64,000 bases of DNA. It comes from Limanda limanda (lineage: Eukaryota > Chordata > Actinopteri > Pleuronectiformes > Pleuronectidae). Shown here in pieces: positions 22,751-36,032 of this stretch; the first letter of the stretch is position 1; every line of letters starts with the position of its first letter. The notes below the pieces were generated by a model that saw only the letters and a list, made by a program, of their open reading frames with translations, searched no databases and was not told where the DNA came from. The position numbers and the translations under genes are program-made. The stretch lies in the NCBI RefSeq assembly GCF_963576545.1, contig NW_026870470.1, positions 1 through 64,000 on the forward strand, read 5' to 3'.

Positions 22751-25700
22751 GCGCGCATCGATCGGTACCATCCTTGAGCTTCTCCGACTTTCGGAAGGGT
22801 TAGGGTTAGGGTTAGGGATGAAAGCACATAGGAGAAAGAGATATTCTTGAATAACTTTTTTTGTGAAGGTCGGAGAGACTTGAAAAGTGGTTGCATCTGG
22901 ACTAATTTGGGTCCTGCGGATCGATTGGTACCATCCCCGAGCTTGTACGACCTTCGGAAGAGGTCGACCGACGAAATTCCCCCAAATCTGAGGAGATATT
23001 CTTGAATAACTTTTTTTGTGAAGGTCGGAGAGACTTGCAAGTAGGCTCTACCCCCACTAAATGGGGTAGCGCGCATCGATCGGTACCATCCTTGAGCTTC
23101 TCCGACTTTCGGAAGGGTTAGGGTTAGGGTTAGGGATGAAAGCACATAGGAGAAAGAGATATTCTTGAATAACTTTTTTTGTGAAGGTCGGAGAGACTTG
23201 CAAGTAGGCTCTACCCCCACTAAATGGGGTAGCGCGCATCGATCGGTACCATCTTTGAGCTTCTCCGACTTTCGGAAGGGTTAGGGTTAGGGTTAGGGAT
23301 GAAAGCACATAGGAGAAAGAGATATTCTTGAATAACTTTTTTTGTGAAGGTCGGAGAGACTTGGAAAGTGGTTGCATCTGGACTAATTTGGGTCCTGCGG
23401 ATCGATTGGTACCATCCCCGAGCTTGTACGACCTTCGGAAGAGGTCGACCGACGAAATTCCCCCAAATCTGAGGAGATATTCTTGAATAACTTTTTTTGT
23501 GAAGGTCGGAGAGACTTGCAAGTAGGCTCTACCCCCACTAAATGGGGTAACGCGCATCGATCGGCACCATCCTTGAGCTTCTCCGACTTTCGGAAGGGTT
23601 AGGGTTAGGGTTAGGGATGAAAGCACATAGGAGAAAGAGATATTCTTGAATAACTTTTTTTGTGAAGGTCGGAGAGACTTGCAAGTAGGCTCTACCCCCA
23701 CTAAATGGGGTTGCGCGCATCGATCGGTACCATCCTTGAGCTTCTCCGACTTTCGGAAGGGTTAGGGTTAGGGTTAGGGATGAAAGCACATAGGAGAAAG
23801 AGATATTCTTGAATAACTTTTTTTGTGAAGGTCGGAGAGACATGGAAAGTGGTTGCATCTGGACTAATTTGGGTCCTGCAGATCGATTGGTACCATCCCC
23901 GAGCTTGTACGACCTTCGGAAGAGGTCGACCGACGAAATTCCCCCAAATCTGAGGAGATATTCTTGAATAACTTTTTTTGTGAAGGTCGGAGAGACTTGC
24001 AAGTAGGCTCTACCCCCACTAAATGGGGTAGCGCGCATCGATCGGTACCATCTTTGAGCTTCTCCGACTTTCGGAAGGGTTAGGGTTAGGGTTAGGGATG
24101 AAAGCACATAGGAGAAAGAGATATTCTTGAATAACTTTTTTTGTGAAGGTCGGAGAGACTTGGAAAGTGGTTGCATCTGGACTAATTTGGGTCCTGCGGA
24201 TCGATTGGTACCATCCCCGAGCTTGTACGACCTTCGGAAGAGGTCGACCGACGAAATTCCCCCAAATCTGAGGAGATATTCTTGAATAACTTTTTTTGTG
24301 AAGGTCGGAGAGACTTGCAAGTAGGCTCTACCCCCACTAAATGGGGTAGCGCGCATCGATCGGTACCATCCTTGAGCTTCTCCGACTTTCGGAAGGGTTA
24401 GGGTTAGGGTTAGGGATGAAAGCACATAGGAGAAAGAGATATTCTTGAATAACTTTTTTTGTGAAGGTCGGAGAGACTTGCAAGTAGGCTCTACCCCCAC
24501 TAAATGGGGTTGCGCGCATCGATCGGTACCATCCTTGAGCTTCTCCGACTTTCGGAAGGGTTAGGGTTAGGGTTAGGGATGAAAGCACATAGGAGAAAGA
24601 GATATTCTTGAATAACTTTTTTTGTGAAGGTCGGAGAGACTTGGAAAGTGGTTGCATCTGGACTAATTTGGGTCCTGCGGATCGATTGGTACCATCCCCG
24701 AGCTTGTACGACCTTCGGAAGAGGTCGACCGACGAAATTCCCCCAAATCTGAGGAGATATTCTTGAATAACTTTTTTTGTCAAGGTCGGAGAGACTTGCA
24801 AGTAGGCTCTACCCCCACTAAATGGGGTTGCGCGCATCGATCGGTACCATCCTTGAGCTTCTCCGACTTTCGGAAGGGTTAGGGTTAGGGTTAGGGATGA
24901 AAGCACATAGGAGAAAGAGATATTCTTGAATAACTTTTTTTGTGAAGGTCGGAGAGACTTGGAAAGTGGTTGCATCTGGACTAATTTGGGTCCTGCGGAT
25001 CGATTGGTACCATCCCCGAGCTTGTACGACCTTTGGAAGAGGTCGACCGACGAAATTCCCCCAAATCTGAGGAGATATTCTTGAATAACTTTTTTTGTGA
25101 AGGTCGGAGAGACTTGCAAGTAGGCTCTACCCCCACTAAATGGGGTAGCGCGCATCGATCGGTACCATCCTTGAGCTTCTCCGACTTTCGGAAGGGTTAG
25201 GGTTAGGGTTAGGGATGAAAGCACATAGGAGAAAGAGATATTCTTGAATAACTTTTTTTGTGAAGGTCGGAGAGACTTGCAAGTAGGCTCTACCCCCACT
25301 AAATGGGGTAGCGCGCATCGATCGGTACCATCCTTGAGCTTCTCCGACTTTCGGAAGGGTTAGGGTTAGGGTTAGGGATGAAAGCACATAGGAGAAAGAG
25401 ATATTCTTGAATAACTTTTTTTGTGAAGGTCGGAGAGACTTGGAAAGTGGTTGCATCTGGACTAATTTGGGTCCTGCGGATCGATTGGTACCATCCCCGA
25501 GCTTGTACGACCTTCGGAAGAGGTCGACCGACGAAATTCCCCCAAATCTGAGGAGATATTCTTGAATAACTTTTTTTGTGAAGGTCGGAGAGACTTGCAA
25601 GTAGGCTCTACCCCCACTAAATGGGGTAGCGCGCATCGATCGGTACCATCCTTGAGCTTCTCCGACTTTCGGAAGGGTTAGGGTTAGGGTTAGGGATGAA

Positions 25701-26753
25701 AGCACATAGGAGAAAGAGATATTCTTGAATAACTTTTTTTGTGAAGGTCGGAGAGACTTGCAAGTAGGCTCTACCCCCACTAAATGGGGTAGCGCGCATC
25801 GATCGGTACCATCCTTGAGCTTCTCCGACTTTCGGAAGGGTTAGGGTTAGGGTTAGGGATGAAAGCACATAGGAGAAAGAGATATTCTTGAATAACTTTT
25901 TTTGTGAAGGTCGGAGAGACTTGCAAGTAGGCTCTACCCCCACTAAATGGGGTAGCGCGCATCGATCGGTACCATCCTTGAGCTTCTCCGACTTTCGGAA
26001 GGGTTAGGGTTAGGGTTAGGGATGAAAGCACATAGGAGAAAGAGATATTCTTGAATAACTTTTTTTGTGAAGGTCGGAGAGACTTGGAAAGTGGTTGCAT
26101 CTGGACTAATTTGGGTCCTGCGGATCGATTGGTACCATCCCCGAGCTTGTACGACCTTCGGAAGAGGTCGACCGACGAAATTCCCCCAAATCTGAGGAGA
26201 TATTCTTGAATAACTTTTTTTGTGAAGGTCGGAGAGACTTGCAAGTAGGCTCTACCCCCACTAAATGGGGTAGCGCGCATCGATCGGTACCATCCTTGAG
26301 CTTCTCCGACTTTCGGAAGGGTTAGGGTTAGGGTTAGGGATGAAAGCACATAGGAGAAAGAGATATTCTTGAATAACTTTTTTTGTGAAGGTCGGAGAGA
26401 CTTGCAAGTAGGCTCTACCCCCACTAAATGGGGTTGCGCGCATCGATCGGTACCATCCTTGAGCTTCTCCGACTTTCGGAAGGGTTAGGGTTAGGGTTAG
26501 GGATGAAAGCACATAGGAGAAAGAGATATTCTTGAATAACTTTTTTTGTGAAGGTCGGAGAGACTTGGAAAGTGGTTGCATCTGGACTAATTTGGGTCCT
26601 GCGGATCGATTGGTACCATCCCCGAGCTTGTACGACCTTCGGAAGAGGTCGACCGACGAAATTCCCCCAAATCTGAGGAGATATTCTTGAATAACTTTTT
26701 TTGTGAAGGTCGGAGAGACTTGCAAGTAGGCTCTACCCCCACTAAATGGGGTA
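22751..26753 (+). repeat. 4,810 bp higher-order repeat, copy 3, truncated (9 L + 7 S)
   Basis: Unit starts: L22751 S23069 L23232 S23550 L23713 L24031 S24349 L24512 L24830 S25148 L25311 S25629 S25792 L25955 S26273 L26436. The barcodes of copies 1 and 2 recur (TTTTGTCAAGG at 24781). L24830 has CCTTTGGAAG in place of CCTTCGGAAG. The last four units of copy 1 (S S L S) are missing; the array switches to the marked six-unit cassette at 26754. Confidence 0.94.
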
Positions 26754-28197
26754 GCGCGCATCGATCGGTACCAATCTTTGAGCTTCTCCGACTTTCGGAA
26801 GGGTTAGGGTTAGGGTTAGGGATGAAAGCACATAGGAGAAAGAGATATTCTTGAATAACTTTTTTTGTGAAGGTCGGAGAGACTTGCAAGTACGCTCTAC
26901 CCCCACTAAATGGGGTAGCGCGCATCGATCGGTACCATCCTTGAGCTTCTCCGACTTTCGGAAGGGTTAGGGTTAGGGTTAGGGATGAAAGCACATAGGA
27001 GAAAGAGATATTCTTGAATAACTTTTTTTGTGAAGGTCGGAGAGACTTGGAAAGTGGTTGCATCTGGACTAATTTGGGTCCTGCGGATCGATTGGTACCA
27101 TCCCCGAGCTTGTACGACCTTCGGAAGAGGTCGACCGACGAAATTCCCCCAAATCTGAGGAGATATTCTTGAATAACTTTTTTTGTGAAGGTCGGAGAGA
27201 CTTGCAAGTAGGCTCTACCCCCACTAAATGGGGTAGCGCGCATCGATCGGTACCATCCTTGAGCTTCTCCGACTTTCGGAAGGGTTAGGGTTAGGGTTAG
27301 GGATGAAAGCACATAGGAGAAAGAGATATTCTTGAATAACTTTTTTTGTGAAGGTCGGAGAGACTTGCAAGTAGGCTCTACCCCCACTAAATGGGGTAGC
27401 GCGCATCGATCGGTACTATCCTTGAGCTTCTCCGACTTTCGGAAGGGTTAGGGTTAGGGTTAGGGATGAAAGCACATAGGAGAAAGAGATATTCTTGAAT
27501 AACTTTTTTTGTGAAGGTCGGAGAGACTTGGAAAGTGGTTGCATCTGGACTAATTTGGGTCCTGCGGATCGATTGGTACCATCCCCGAGCTTGTACGACC
27601 TTCGGAAGAGGTCGACCGACGAAATTCCCCCAAATCTGAGGAGATATTCTTGAATAACTTTTTTTGTGAAGGTCGGAGAGACTTGCAAGTAGGCTCTACC
27701 CCCACTAAATGGGGTAGCGCGCATCGATCGGTACCATCCTTGAGCTTCTCAGACTTTCGGAAGGGTTAGGGTTAGGGTTAGGGATGAAAGCACATAGGAG
27801 AAAGAGATATTCTTGAATAACTTTTTTTGTGAAGGTCGGAGAGACTTGGAAAGTGGTTGCATCTGGACTAATTTGGGTCCTGCGGATCGATTGGTACCAT
27901 CCCCGAGCTTGTACGACCTTCGGAAGAGGTCGACCGACGAAATTCCCCCAAATCTGAGGAGATATTCTTGAATAACTGTTTTTGTGAAGGACGGAGAGAC
28001 TTGCAAGTAGGCTCTACCCCCACTAAATGGGGTAGCGCGCATCGATCGGTACCATCCTTGAGCTTCTCCGACTTTCGGAAGGGTTAGGGTTAGGGTTAGG
28101 GATGAAAGCACATAGGAGAAAGAGATATTCTTGAATAACTTTTTTTGTGAAGGTCGGAGAGACTTGCAAGTAGGCTCTACCCCCACTAAATGGGGTT
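26754..28197 (+). repeat. Marked six-unit cassette, copy 5
   Basis: The order is S* L S L1 L2 S with all four markers. It follows directly on the truncated 4,810 bp repeat and lies more than 16 kb from the cluster of cassettes in segment 1, so the cassette moved or was exchanged as a block. Confidence 0.9.
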
Positions 28198-28996
28198 GCG
28201 CGCATCGATCGGTACCATCCTTGAGCTTCTCCGACTTTCGGAAGGGTTAGGGTTAGGGTTAGGGATGAAAGCACATAGGAGAAAGAGATATTCTTGAATA
28301 ACTTTTTTTGTGAAGGTCGGAGAGACTTGGAAAGTGGTTGCATCTGGACTAATTTGGGTCCTGCGGATCGATTGGTACCATCCCCGAGCTTGTACGACCT
28401 TCGGAAGAGGTCGACCGACGAAATTCCCCCAAATCTGAGGAGATATTCTTGAATAACTTTTTTTGTGAAGGTCGGAGAGACTTGCAAGTAGGCTCTACCC
28501 CCACTAAATGGGGTAGCGCGCATCGATCGGTACCATCCTTGAGCTTCTCCGACTTTCGGAAGGGTTAGGGTTAGGGTTAGGGATGAAAGCACATAGGAGA
28601 AAGAGATATTCTTGAATAACTTTTTTTGTGAAGGTCGGAGAGACTTGGAAAGTGGTTGCATCTGGACTAATTTGGGTCCTGCGGATCGATTGGTACCATC
28701 CCCGAGCTTGTACGACCTTCGGAAGAGGTCGACCGACGAAATTCCCCCAAATCTGAGGAGATATTCTTGAATAACTTTTTTTGTGAAGGTCGGAGAGACT
28801 TGCAAGTAGGCTCTACCCCCACTAAATGGGGTAGCGCGCATCGATCGGTACCATCTTTGAGCTTCTCCGACTTTCGGAAGGGTTAGGGTTAGGGTTAGGG
28901 ATGAAAGCACATAGGAGAAAGAGATATTCTTGAATAACTTTTTTTGTGAAGGTCGGAGAGACTTGCAAGTAGGCTCTACCCCCACTAAATGGGGTT

Positions 28997-30431
28997 GCGC
29001 GCCGCATCGATCGGTACCATCCTTGAGCTTCTCCGACTTTCGGAAGGGTTAGGGTTAGGGTTAGGGATGAAAGCTCATAGGAGAAAGAGATATTCTTGAA
29101 TAACTTTTTTTGTGAAGGTCGGAGAGACTTGGAAAGTGGTTGCATCTGGACTAATTTGGGTCCTGCGGATCGATTGGTACCATCCCCGAGCTTGTACGAC
29201 CTTCGGAAGAGGTCGACCGACGAAATTCCCCCAAATCTGAGGAGATATTCTTGAATAACTTTTTTTGTGAAGGTCGGAGAGACTTGCAAGTAGGCTCTAC
29301 CCCCACTAAATGGGGTAGCGCGCATCGATCGGTACCATCCTTGAGCTTCTCCGACTTTCGGAAGGGTTAGGGTTAGGGTTAGGGATGAAAGCACATAGGA
29401 GAAAGAGATATTCTTGAATAACTTTTTTTGTGAAGGTCGGAGAGACTTGGAAAGTGGTTGCATCTGGACTAATTTGGGTCCTGCGGATCGATTGGTACCA
29501 TCCCCGAGCTTGTACAACCTTCGGAAGAGGTCGACCGACGAAATTCCCCCAAATCTGAGGAGATATTCTTGAATAACTTTTTTTGTGAAGGTCGGAGAGA
29601 CTTGCAAGTAGGCTCTACCCCCACTAAATGGGGTAGCGCGCATCGATCGGTACCATCCTTGAGCTTCTCCGACTTTCGGAAGGGTTAGGGTTAGGGTTAG
29701 GGATGAAAGCACATAGGAGAAAGAGATATTCTTGAATAACTTTTTTTGTGAAGTCGGAGAGACTTGGAAAGTGGTTGCATCTGGACTAATTTGGGTCCTG
29801 CGGAATCGATTGGTACCATCCCGAGCTTGTACGACCTTCGGGAAGAGGTCGACGACGAAATTCCCAAATCTGAGGAGATATTCTTGAATAACTTTTTTTG
29901 TGAAGGTCGGAGAGACTTGCAAGTAGGCTCTTCCCCCACTAAATGGGGTAGCGCGCATCGATCGGTACCATCCTTGAGCTTCTCCGACCTTCGGAAGGGT
30001 TAGGGTTAGGGTTAGGGGATGAAAGCACATAGGAGAAAGAGATATTCTTGAATAACTTTTTTTGTGAAGGTCGGAGAGACTTGCAAGTAGGCTCTACCCC
30101 CACTAAATGGGGTAGCGCGCATCGATCGGTACTATCCTTGAGCTTCTCCGACTTTCGGAAGGGTTAGGGTTAGGGTTAGGGATGAAAGCACATAGGAGAA
30201 AGAGATATTCTTGAATAACTTTTTTTGTGAATGTCGGAGAGACTTGGAAAGTGGTTGCATCTGGACTAATTTGGGTCCTGCGGATCGATTGGTACCATCC
30301 CCGAGCTTGTACGACCTTCGGAAGAGGTCGACCGACGAAATTCCCCAAATCTGAGGAGATATTCTTGAATAACTTTTTTTGTGAAGGTCGGAGAGACTTG
30401 CAAGTAGGCTCTACCCCCACTAAATGGGGTA
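28997..30431 (+). repeat. Indel-rich units inside the left 11.7 kb copy
   Basis: L28997 has three extra bases at its start (GCGCGCCGCATC) and GCTCATAGG in place of GCACATAGG. L29636 is 315 bp, with single-base losses or gains at GTGAAGTCGG, GCGGAATCG, CATCCCGAG, TTCGGGAAG, GTCGACGACG and TTCCCAAAT, plus CTCTTCCCCC. S29951 has GACCTTCGG and an extra G after its telomeric block. L30115 lacks one C of a C5 run. The matching units of the right copy (40681-42115) lack these indels. The net length change is zero. Poor base accuracy or an assembly join is likely; local decay is the alternative. Confidence 0.85.
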
Positions 30432-32510
30432 GCGCGCATCGATCGGTACCATCCTTGAGCTTCTCAGACTTTCGGAAGGGTTAGGGTTAGGGTTAGGGAT
30501 GAAAGCACATAGGAGAAAGAGATATTCTTGAATAACTTTTTTTGTGAAGGTCGGAGAGACTTGGAAAGTGGTTGCATCTGGACTAATTTGGGTCCTGCGG
30601 ATCGATTGGTACCATCCCCGAGCTTGTACGACCTTCGGAAGAGGTCGACCGACGAAATTCCCCCAAATCTGAGGAGATATTCTTGAATAACTGTTTTTGT
30701 GAAGGACGGAGAGACTTGCAAGTAGGCTCTACCCCCACTAAATGGGGTAGCGCGCATCGATCGGTACCATCCTTGAGCTTCTCCGACTTTCGGAAGGGTT
30801 AGGGTTAGGGTTAGGGATGAAAGCACATAGGAGAAAGAGATATTCTTGAATAACTTTTTTTGTGAAGGTCGGAGAGACTTGCAAGTAGGCTCTACCCCCA
30901 CTAAATGGGGTTGCGCGCATCGATCGGTACCATCCTTGAGCTTCTCCGACTTTCGGAAGGGTTAGGGTTAGGGTTAGGGATGAAAGCACATAGGAGAAAG
31001 AGATATTCTTGAATAACTTTTTTTGTGAAGGTCGGAGAGACTTGGAAAGTGGTTGCATCTGGACTAATTTGGGTCCTGCGGATCGATTGGTACCATCCCC
31101 GAGCTTGTACGACCTTCGGAAGAGGTCGACCGACGAAATTCCCCCAAATCTGAGGAGATATTCTTGAATAACTTTTTTTGTGAAGGTCGGAGAGACTTGC
31201 AAGTAGGCTCTACCCCCACTAAATGGGGTAACGCGCATCGATCGGTACCATCCTTGAGCTTCTCCGACTTTCGGAAGGGTTAGGGTTAGGGTTAGGGATG
31301 AAAGCACATAGGAGAAAGAGATATTCTTGAATAACTTTTTTTGTGAAGGTCGGAGAGACTTGGAAAGTGGTTGCATCTGGACTAATTTGGGTCCTGCGGA
31401 TCGATTGGTACCATCCCCGAGCTTGTACGACCTTCGGAAGAGGTCGACCGACGAAATTCCCCCAAATCTGAGGAGATATTCTTGAATAACTTTTTTTGTG
31501 AAGGTCGGAGAGACTTGCAAGTAGGCTCTACCCCCACTAAATGGGGTAGCGCGCATCGATCGGTACCATCTTTGAGCTTCTCCGACTTTCGGAAGGGTTA
31601 GGGTTAGGGTTAGGGATGAAAGCACATAGGAGAAAGAGATATTCTTGAATAACTTTTTTTGTGAAGGTCGGAGAGACTTGCAAGTAGGCTCTACCCCCAC
31701 TAAATGGGGTTGCGCGCATCGATCGGTACCATCCTTGAGCTTCTCCGACTTTCGGAAGGGTTAGGGTTAGGGTTAGGGATGAAAGCACATAGGAGAAAGA
31801 GATATTCTTGAATAACTTTTTTTGTGAAGGTCGGAGAGACTTGGAAAGTGGTTGCATCTGGACTAATTTGGGTCCTGCGGATCGATTGGTACCATCCCCG
31901 AGCTTGTACGACCTTCGGAAGAGGTCGACCGACGAAATTCCCCCAAATCTGAGGAGATATTCTTGAATAACTTTTTTTGTGAAGGTCGGAGAGACTTGCA
32001 AGTAGGCTCTACCCCCACTAAATGGGGTAGCGCGCATCGATCGGTACCATCCTTGAGCTTCTCCGACTTTCGGAAGGGTTAGGGTTAGGGTTAGGGATGA
32101 AAGCACATAGGAGAAAGAGATATTCTTGAATAACTTTTTTTGTGAAGGTCGGAGAGACTTGCAAGTAGGCTCTACCCCCACTAAATGGGGTAGCGCGCAT
32201 CGATCGGTACTATCCTTGAGCTTCTCCGACTTTCGGAAGGGTTAGGGTTAGGGTTAGGGATGAAAGCACATAGGAGAAAGAGATATTCTTGAATAACTTT
32301 TTTTGTGAAGGTCGGAGAGACTTGGAAAGTGGTTGCATCTGGACTAATTTGGGTCCTGCGGATCGATTGGTACCATCCCCGAGCTTGTACGACCTTCGGA
32401 AGAGGTCGACCGACGAAATTCCCCCAAATCTGAGGAGATATTCTTGAATAACTTTTTTTGTGAAGGTCGGAGAGACTTGCAAGTAGGCTCTACCCCCACT
32501 AAATGGGGTA

Positions 32511-35500
32511 GCGCGCATCGATCGGTACCATCCTTGAGCTTCTCAGACTTTCGGAAGGGTTAGGGTTAGGGTTAGGGATGAAAGCACATAGGAGAAAGAG
32601 ATATTCTTGAATAACTTTTTTTGTGAAGGTCGGAGAGACTTGGAAAGTGGTTGCATCTGGACTAATTTGGGTCCTGCGGATCGATTGGTACCATCCCCGA
32701 GCTTGTACGACCTTCGGAAGAGGTCGACCGACGAAATTCCCCCAAATCTGAGGAGATATTCTTGAATAACTGTTTTTGTGAAGGACGGAGAGACTTGCAA
32801 GTAGGCTCTACCCCCACTAAATGGGGTAGCGCGCATCGATCGGTACCATCCTTGAGCTTCTCCGACTTTCGGAAGGGTTAGGGTTAGGGTTAGGGATGAA
32901 AGCACATAGGAGAAAGAGATATTCTTGAATAACTTTTTTTGTGAAGGTCGGAGAGACTTGCAAGTAGGCTCTACCCCCACTAAATGGGGTTGCGCGCATC
33001 GATCGGTACCATCCTTGAGCTTCTCCGACTTTCGGAAGGGTTAGGGTTAGGGTTAGGGATGAAAGCACATAGGAGAAAGAGATATTCTTGAATAACTTTT
33101 TTTGTGAAGGTCGGAGAGACTTGGAAAGTGGTTGCATCTGGACTAATTTGGGTCCTGCAGATCGATTGGTACCATCCCCGAGCTTGTACGACCTTCGGAA
33201 GAGGTCGACCGACGAAATTCCCCCAAATCTGAGGAGATATTCTTGAATAACTTTTTTTGTGAAGGTCGGAGAGACTTGCAAGTAGGCTCTACCCCCACTA
33301 AATGGGGTAGCGCGCATCGATCGGTACCATCCTTGAGCTTCTCCGACTTTCGGAAGGGTTAGGGTTAGGGTTAGGGATGAAAGCACATAGGAGAAAGAGA
33401 TATTCTTGAATAACTTTTTTTGTGAAGGTCGGAGAGACTTGGAAAGTGGTTGCATCTGGACTAATTTGGGTCCTGCGGATCGATTGGTACCATCCCCGAG
33501 CTTGTACGACCTTTGGAAGAGGTCGACCGACGAAATTCCCCCAAATCTGAGGAGATATTCTTGAATAACTTTTTTTGTGAAGGTCGGAGAGACTTGCAAG
33601 TAGGCTCTACCCCCACTAAATGGGGTAGCGCGCATCGATCGGTACCATCCTTGAGCTTCTCCGACTTTCGGAAGGGTTAGGGTTAGGGTTAGGGATGAAA
33701 GCACATAGGAGAAAGAGATATTCTTGAATAACTTTTTTTGTGAAGGTCGGAGAGACTTGCAAGTAGGCTCTACCCCCACTAAATGGGGTTGCGCGCATCG
33801 ATCGGTACCATCCTTGAGCTTCTCCGACTTTCGGAAGGGTTAGGGTTAGGGTTAGGGATGAAAGCACATAGGAGAAAGAGATATTCTTGAATAACTTTTT
33901 TTGTGAAGGTCGGAGAGACTTGGAAAGTGGTTGCATCTGGACTAATTTGGGTCCTGCGGATCGATTGGTACCATCCCCGAGCTTGTACGACCTTCGGAAG
34001 AGGTCGACCGACGAAATTCCCCCAAATCTGAGGAGATATTCTTGAATAACTTTTTTTGTGAAGGTCGGAGAGACTTGCAAGTAGGCTCTACCCCCACTAA
34101 ATGGGGTAGCGCGCATCGATCAGTACCATCCTTGAGCTTCTCCGACTTTCGGAAGGGTTAGGGTTAGGGTTAGGGATGAAAGCACATAGGAGAAAGAGAT
34201 ATTCTTGAATAACTTTTTTTGTGAAGGTCGGAGAGACTTGCAAGTAGGCTCTACCCCCACTAAATGGGGTAGCGCGCATCGATCGGTACCATCCTTGAGC
34301 TTCTCCGACTTTCGGAAGGGTTAGGGTTAGGGTTAGGGATGAAAGCACATAGGAGAAAGAGATATTCTTGAATAACTTTTTTTGTGAAGGTCGGAGAGAC
34401 TTGGAAAGTGGTTGCATCTGGACTAATTTGGGTCCTGCGGATCGATTGGTACCATCCCCGAGCTTGTACGACCTTCGGAAGAGGTCGACCGACGAAATTC
34501 CCCCAAATCTGAGGAGATATTCTTGAATAACTTTTTTTGTGAAGGTCGGAGAGACTTGCAAGTAGGCTCTACCCCCACTAAATGGGGTAGCGCGCATCGA
34601 TCGGTACCATCCTTGAGCTTCTCCGACTTTCGGAAGGGTTAGGGTTAGGGTTAGGGATGAAAGCACATAGGAGAAAGAGATATTCTTGAATAACTTTTTT
34701 TGTGAAGGTCGGAGAGACTTGCAAGTAGGCTCTACCCCCACTAAATGGGGTTGCGCGCATCGATCGGTACCATCCTTTAGCTTCTCCGACTTTCGGAAGG
34801 GTTAGGGTTAGGGTTAGGGATGAAAGCACATAGGAGAAAGAGATATTCTTGAATAACTTTTTTTGTGAAGGTCGGAGAGACTTGGAAAGTGGTTGCATCT
34901 GGACTAATTTGGGTCCTGCGGATCGATTGGTACCATCCCCGAGCTTGTACGACCTTCGGAAGAGGTCGACCGACGAAATTCCCCCAAATCTGAGGAGATA
35001 TTCTTGAATAACTTTTTTTGTGAAGGTCGGAGAGACTTGCAAGTAGGCTCTACCCCCACTAAATGGGGTAGCGCGCATCGATCGGTACCATCCTTGAGCT
35101 TCTCCGACTTTCGGAAGGGTTAGGGTTAGGGTTAGGGATGAAAGCACATAGGAGAAAGAGATATTCTTGAATAACTTTTTTTGTGAAGGTCGGAGAGACT
35201 TGCAAGTAGGCTCTACCCCCACTAAATGGGGTAGCGCGCATCGATCGGTACCATCCTTGAGCTTCTCCGACTTTCGGAAGGGTTAGGGTTAGGGTTAGGG
35301 ATGAAAGCACATAGGAGAAAGAGATATTCTTGAATAACTTTTTTTGTGAAGGTCGGAGAGACTTGGAAAGTGGTTGCATCTGGACTAATTTGGGTCCTGC
35401 GGATCGATTGGTACCATCCCCGAGCTTGTACGACCTTCGGAAGAGGTCGACCGACGAAATTCCCCCAAATCTGAGGAGATATTCTTGAATAACTTTTTTT

Positions 35501-35714
35501 GTGAAGGTCGGAGAGACTTGCAAGTAGGCTCTACCCCCACTAAATGGGGTAGCGCGCATCGATCGGCACCATCCTTGAGCTTCTCCGACTTTCGGAAGGG
35601 TTAGGGTTAGGGTTAGGGATGAAAGCACATAGGAGAAAGAGATATTCTTGAATAACTTTTTTTGTGAAGGTCGGAGAGACTTGCAAGTAGGCTCTACCCC
35701 CACTAAATGGGGTT
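32511..35714 (+). repeat. 3,204 bp block, copy 1 of 3
   Basis: This block has 13 units (7 L, 6 S) with an ordered barcode. L2-type core (GAAGGACGG) is in the first L, CTGCAGATC in L32992, CCTTTGGAAG in L33310, GATCAGTACC in S34109, CCTTTAGC in L34753 and CGGCACC in S35552. The same series recurs at 44195-47398 and 49314-52517. Confidence 0.93.
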
Positions 35715-36032
35715 GCGCGCATCGATCGGTACCATCCTTGAGCTTCTCCGACTTTCGGAAGGGTTAGGGTTAGGGTTAGGGATGAAAGCACATAGGAGAA
35801 AGAGATATTCTTGAATAACTTTTTTTGTGAAGGTCGGAGAGACTTGGAAAGTGGTTGCATCTGGACTAATTTGGGTCCTGCGGATCGATTGGTACCATCC
35901 CCGAGCTTGTACGACCTTCGGAAGAGGTCGACCGACGAAATTCCCCCAAATCTGAGGAGATATTCTTGAATAACTTTTTTTGTGAAGGTCGGAGAGACTT
36001 GCAAGTAGGCTCTACCCCCACTAAATGGGGTA

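Larger units (their letters stand above)
24031..35714 (+). repeat. 11,684 bp tandem duplication, left copy (27 L + 19 S)
   Basis: This segment and the next one have the same 46 units in the same order at a constant offset of 11,684 bp, equal to 27 L + 19 S + one inserted A. Units after the 4,810 bp remnant: S26754 L26918 S27236 L27399 L27717 S28035 L28198 L28516 S28834 L28997 L29318 L29636 S29951 L30115 L30432 S30750 L30913 L31231 S31549 L31712 S32030 L32193 L32511 S32829 L32992 L33310 S33628 L33791 S34109 L34272 S34590 L34753 S35071 L35234 S35552. Rare shared changes include GTACAACC (29511 and 41192), GAATGTCGG (about 30230 and 41913), GGTAACGCGC (31231 and 42915) and CCTTTAGC (34753 and 46437). 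It overlaps the end of the 4,810 bp series, so it was duplicated after that series formed. Confidence 0.94.

Noticed and set aside
28997..30114. Insertion of a foreign element at the irregular units
   Set aside because: The irregularities are only 1-3 base indels and substitutions. The units remain fully alignable to consensus and no extra sequence is present.
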